From contig JBEKHI010000438.1 in assembly GCA_050012355.1 (NCBI GenBank), positions 1-6,651 on the forward strand: 6,651 nucleotides of DNA, written 5' to 3'. Under the pieces are notes generated by a model. That model did not search any database. It saw nothing but the letters and a program-made list of their open reading frames with translations, and had not been told where the DNA came from. Within the stretch, counting starts at the first letter, position 1. Each line of letters opens with the position of its first letter. A program made the position numbers and the translations under genes. This stretch comes from JBEKHI01 sp050012355 (GTDB lineage Bacteria > Actinomycetota > Actinomycetes > Streptosporangiales > Streptosporangiaceae). This document shows positions 5,522 to 6,651 of this stretch, in pieces.

Positions 5522-6334
5522 ATGACGGGGACCGTCTTCATCACGGGCGCGGGATCCGGGATCGGCGAGGCGACGGCTCGCCTGCTGGTCGCTAAGGGCT
5601 ACACCGTCTATGCGGGAGTGCACTCCGGGAAGATTGACGGGGTCTCATGCATAGCGCTCGACGTCACCGATCCGGCTAGCGTGGCGGACGCGGCGCTGCG
5701 CGTTGCGGCGGATGCCCCCGGCGGCGTGCGAGCGGTGATCAACAACGCCGGGATTATCGTCCAGGGACCGCTGGAGCTGACGCGTCCCGAGGACCTGCTT
5801 CAGCAGTTCGCGGTGAACACACTCGGACCCGCCTACGTCATCCAGTCATTCCTGCCGTTGCTGCGCGCCGGGCACGGCCGGGTGATCAACATCAGCGCGC
5901 CGACCGCCCGGGTGGCGTTCCCCTTCTTGCCCGCGCTGTCGGCGAGCAAGGCCGCGCTGTCCTCGCTGTCCGATGCGCTGCGGCTGGAACTGGCGGCCTG
6001 GAACATCCCGGTAATAGAGGTCTCGCCGGGTAGCACTAGCACCCGGATCTTCGCCAAGGCTGATGAGCTGGAACAGTCTTCCCTCGCCGCCGCTGACCCC
6101 GAGGTGGCCGCGCTGTACAGCGCCCAGCGCGCCGCGGCGCGCTGGGCGCTGGCCCGGCAGAAGCCCAGCCCCGTCGAGCCGGTCGCGCGCACCGTGCTCA
6201 CCGCGGTAACGGCGAGTTCTCCCAAGCGCCGCTACCCGGCGGGCTCCGGCGTCCGCGCGGGCGAGTTCCTCGGCCGGCTGCCCGCTGGCCTGCGCGAGCG
6301 GCTGATCATGCGCGTCCTCGGCCTCAGCCGCTGA
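5522..6334 (+). CDS. SDR-family (Rossmann) protein with degenerate catalytic site
   Basis: This 270-residue protein is a classical-length short-chain dehydrogenase/reductase fold. It has the cofactor motif TGAGSGIG (8-15), LDVTD (46-50), NNAG (74-77), and N99 in VNTLGP, the catalytic-tetrad Asn. The active-site stretch reads INISAPTARVAFPFL (122-136) followed by PALSASKAAL (137-146). In active members this is NISS...YSASK. Here the catalytic Ser position is A126 and the Tyr position is L139, while K143 is kept. The protein may bind NAD(P) without classical redox chemistry, or use another mechanism. I chose the ATG at 5522, with GGAGG (5512-5516) five bases upstream; the in-frame ATG at 5510 overlaps that site. 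It is expressed from a PadR-operator-covered promoter. The C-terminal part (about 178-270) is Ala/Arg-rich. Family is firm; function is unknown. Confidence 0.92.
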   Translation: MTGTVFITGAGSGIGEATARLLVAKGYTVYAGVHSGKIDGVSCIALDVTDPASVADAALRVAADAPGGVRAVINNAGIIVQGPLELTRPEDLLQQFAVNTLGPAYVIQSFLPLLRAGHGRVINISAPTARVAFPFLPALSASKAALSSLSDALRLELAAWNIPVIEVSPGSTSTRIFAKADELEQSSLAAADPEVAALYSAQRAAARWALARQKPSPVEPVARTVLTAVTASSPKRRYPAGSGVRAGEFLGRLPAGLRERLIMRVLGLSR

Positions 6335-6362
6335 CCCGCCACCCCAGCTGACCGCCACCCCG

Positions 6363-6396
6363 GCTGGCCGGGGCCCCGGCCGCGGCCCTGGCCAGC
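6363..6396 (+). terminator. GC-rich hairpin after the SDR-like gene, likely terminator
   Basis: Bases 6363-6375 (GCTGGCCGGGGCC) pair with 6384-6396 (GGCCCTGGCCAGC) as a 13-bp stem with one G-U pair and an 8-base loop, 28 bases past the SDR stop codon. There is no T-tract; the shape fits the tailless terminators common in high-GC actinomycetes. Being nearly symmetrical, it could also stop transcripts from the convergent amidohydrolase gene. Confidence 0.55.
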
Positions 6397-6399
6397 TAA

Positions 6400-6479
6400 C
6401 TTCTCCCGGGATAGTGCACTTTCCCCGTCGGTAATGTCCGGGTATGTCAGGCAGCCGGCGTGCACTAATCCGGGAGAAG
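6400..6479. repeat. 80-base element bounded by 20-base inverted repeats
   Basis: The left arm at 6400-6419 begins CTTCTCCCGGGA and ends TAGTGCAC. The right arm at 6460-6479 is its reverse complement, beginning GTGCACTA and ending CCGGGAGAAG. The arms match at 18 of 20 positions, the two mismatches being adjacent. The 40-base centre contains an imperfect direct repeat, GGTAATGTCCG (6430) and GGTATGTCAGG (6441). It lies between convergent genes, next to the GC-rich hairpin. It may be a miniature inverted-repeat element, a dispersed palindromic repeat, or a bidirectional terminator. No target-site duplication is visible at its ends, and no coding capacity is present. Confidence 0.8.
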
Positions 6480-6516
6480 ATGCCCCTGGACGAAATGCCG
6501 CCGGGGTATGCCAGGC

Positions 6517-6651
6517 TCAGGTGCGCAGCCAGGTGAGGGCGGCTACGACTAGGGTCTGGATGCCGGTGCTCAGGGTGGGTTCGATGACCGGCGCGAAGTG
6601 CGGCGAGTGGTTGCCCGGCAGGTCGTCGATCCGGCCTTCGCTGAGCGCGGT
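6517..6651 (-). CDS. C-terminal end of an M20-type amidohydrolase/peptidase (partial, runs off the window)
   Basis: Reading the minus strand from the window edge gives 44 residues before a TGA at 6517-6519. They include LPGNHSPHFAPVIEP (11-25), then TLSTGIQTLVVAALTWL to residue 42. The NHSPHF pattern followed by a helix ending in ALTWL is what I expect at the C-terminus of M20-family amidohydrolases and aminoacyl/carboxypeptidases, where this His is a ligand of the catalytic metal pair. The N-terminal part, including the other metal ligands, lies outside the window, so the substrate cannot be judged. The gene converges on the SDR-like gene across 182 bases holding two inverted repeats. Confidence 0.78.
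   Translation of the reverse strand, partial: TALSEGRIDDLPGNHSPHFAPVIEPTLSTGIQTLVVAALTWLRT

Overview
The window is visibly GC-rich with strong G/C third-position bias, uses GTG and TTG as well as ATG starts, and encodes a LytR-CpsA-Psr wall enzyme with a LytR_C tail, a NiCoT metal permease and PadR/ArsR regulators. This fits a high-GC actinomycete. I cannot name the genus from the sequence. Genes are densely packed, and I see no phage, transposase, CRISPR, rRNA or tRNA.

Left part (1-1819), a metal-uptake locus. A minus-strand ArsR-type regulator (108-464) is divergent from a plus-strand nickel/cobalt permease of the NiCoT family (689-1819). Between them lie a perfect 6-1-6 palindrome just upstream of the arsR-type start (467-479) and a cobalamin riboswitch (about 525-660) leading into the permease. 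The riboswitch indicates that the permease mainly supplies cobalt for B12. The ribosome binding site sits in a small hairpin loop directly 3' of the aptamer, so control is probably translational.

Middle part (1820-4877). A secreted, membrane-anchored LCP glycopolymer transferase (about 1929-3578, start uncertain) converges, with only 7 bases between stop codons, on a minus-strand Rieske-type mononuclear iron oxygenase (3586-4725). The oxygenase has the ECYHC...HPEL signature seen in quaternary-amine and choline/betaine-type enzymes. No ferredoxin or reductase partner is in the window.

Right part (4878-6651). A PadR-family regulator (4878-5405, minus) is divergent from a short-chain dehydrogenase/reductase-like protein (5522-6334, plus). 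The divergent region carries six ACRTGT-like half-sites in two groups of three, spaced exactly 14 bases apart within each group. One strong dyad sits between a perfect TTGACA -35 and a CAGGAT -10 of the SDR gene. The SDR keeps its cofactor fold but has lost both the catalytic Ser and the catalytic Tyr. After it come a GC-rich terminator-like hairpin, an 80-base element bounded by 20-base inverted repeats, and the C-terminal end of a minus-strand M20-type amidohydrolase that runs off the window.

The most notable points are the PadR operator array, the catalytically degenerate SDR paired with it, the layered ArsR/B12-riboswitch control of the permease, and the 80-base inverted-repeat element.
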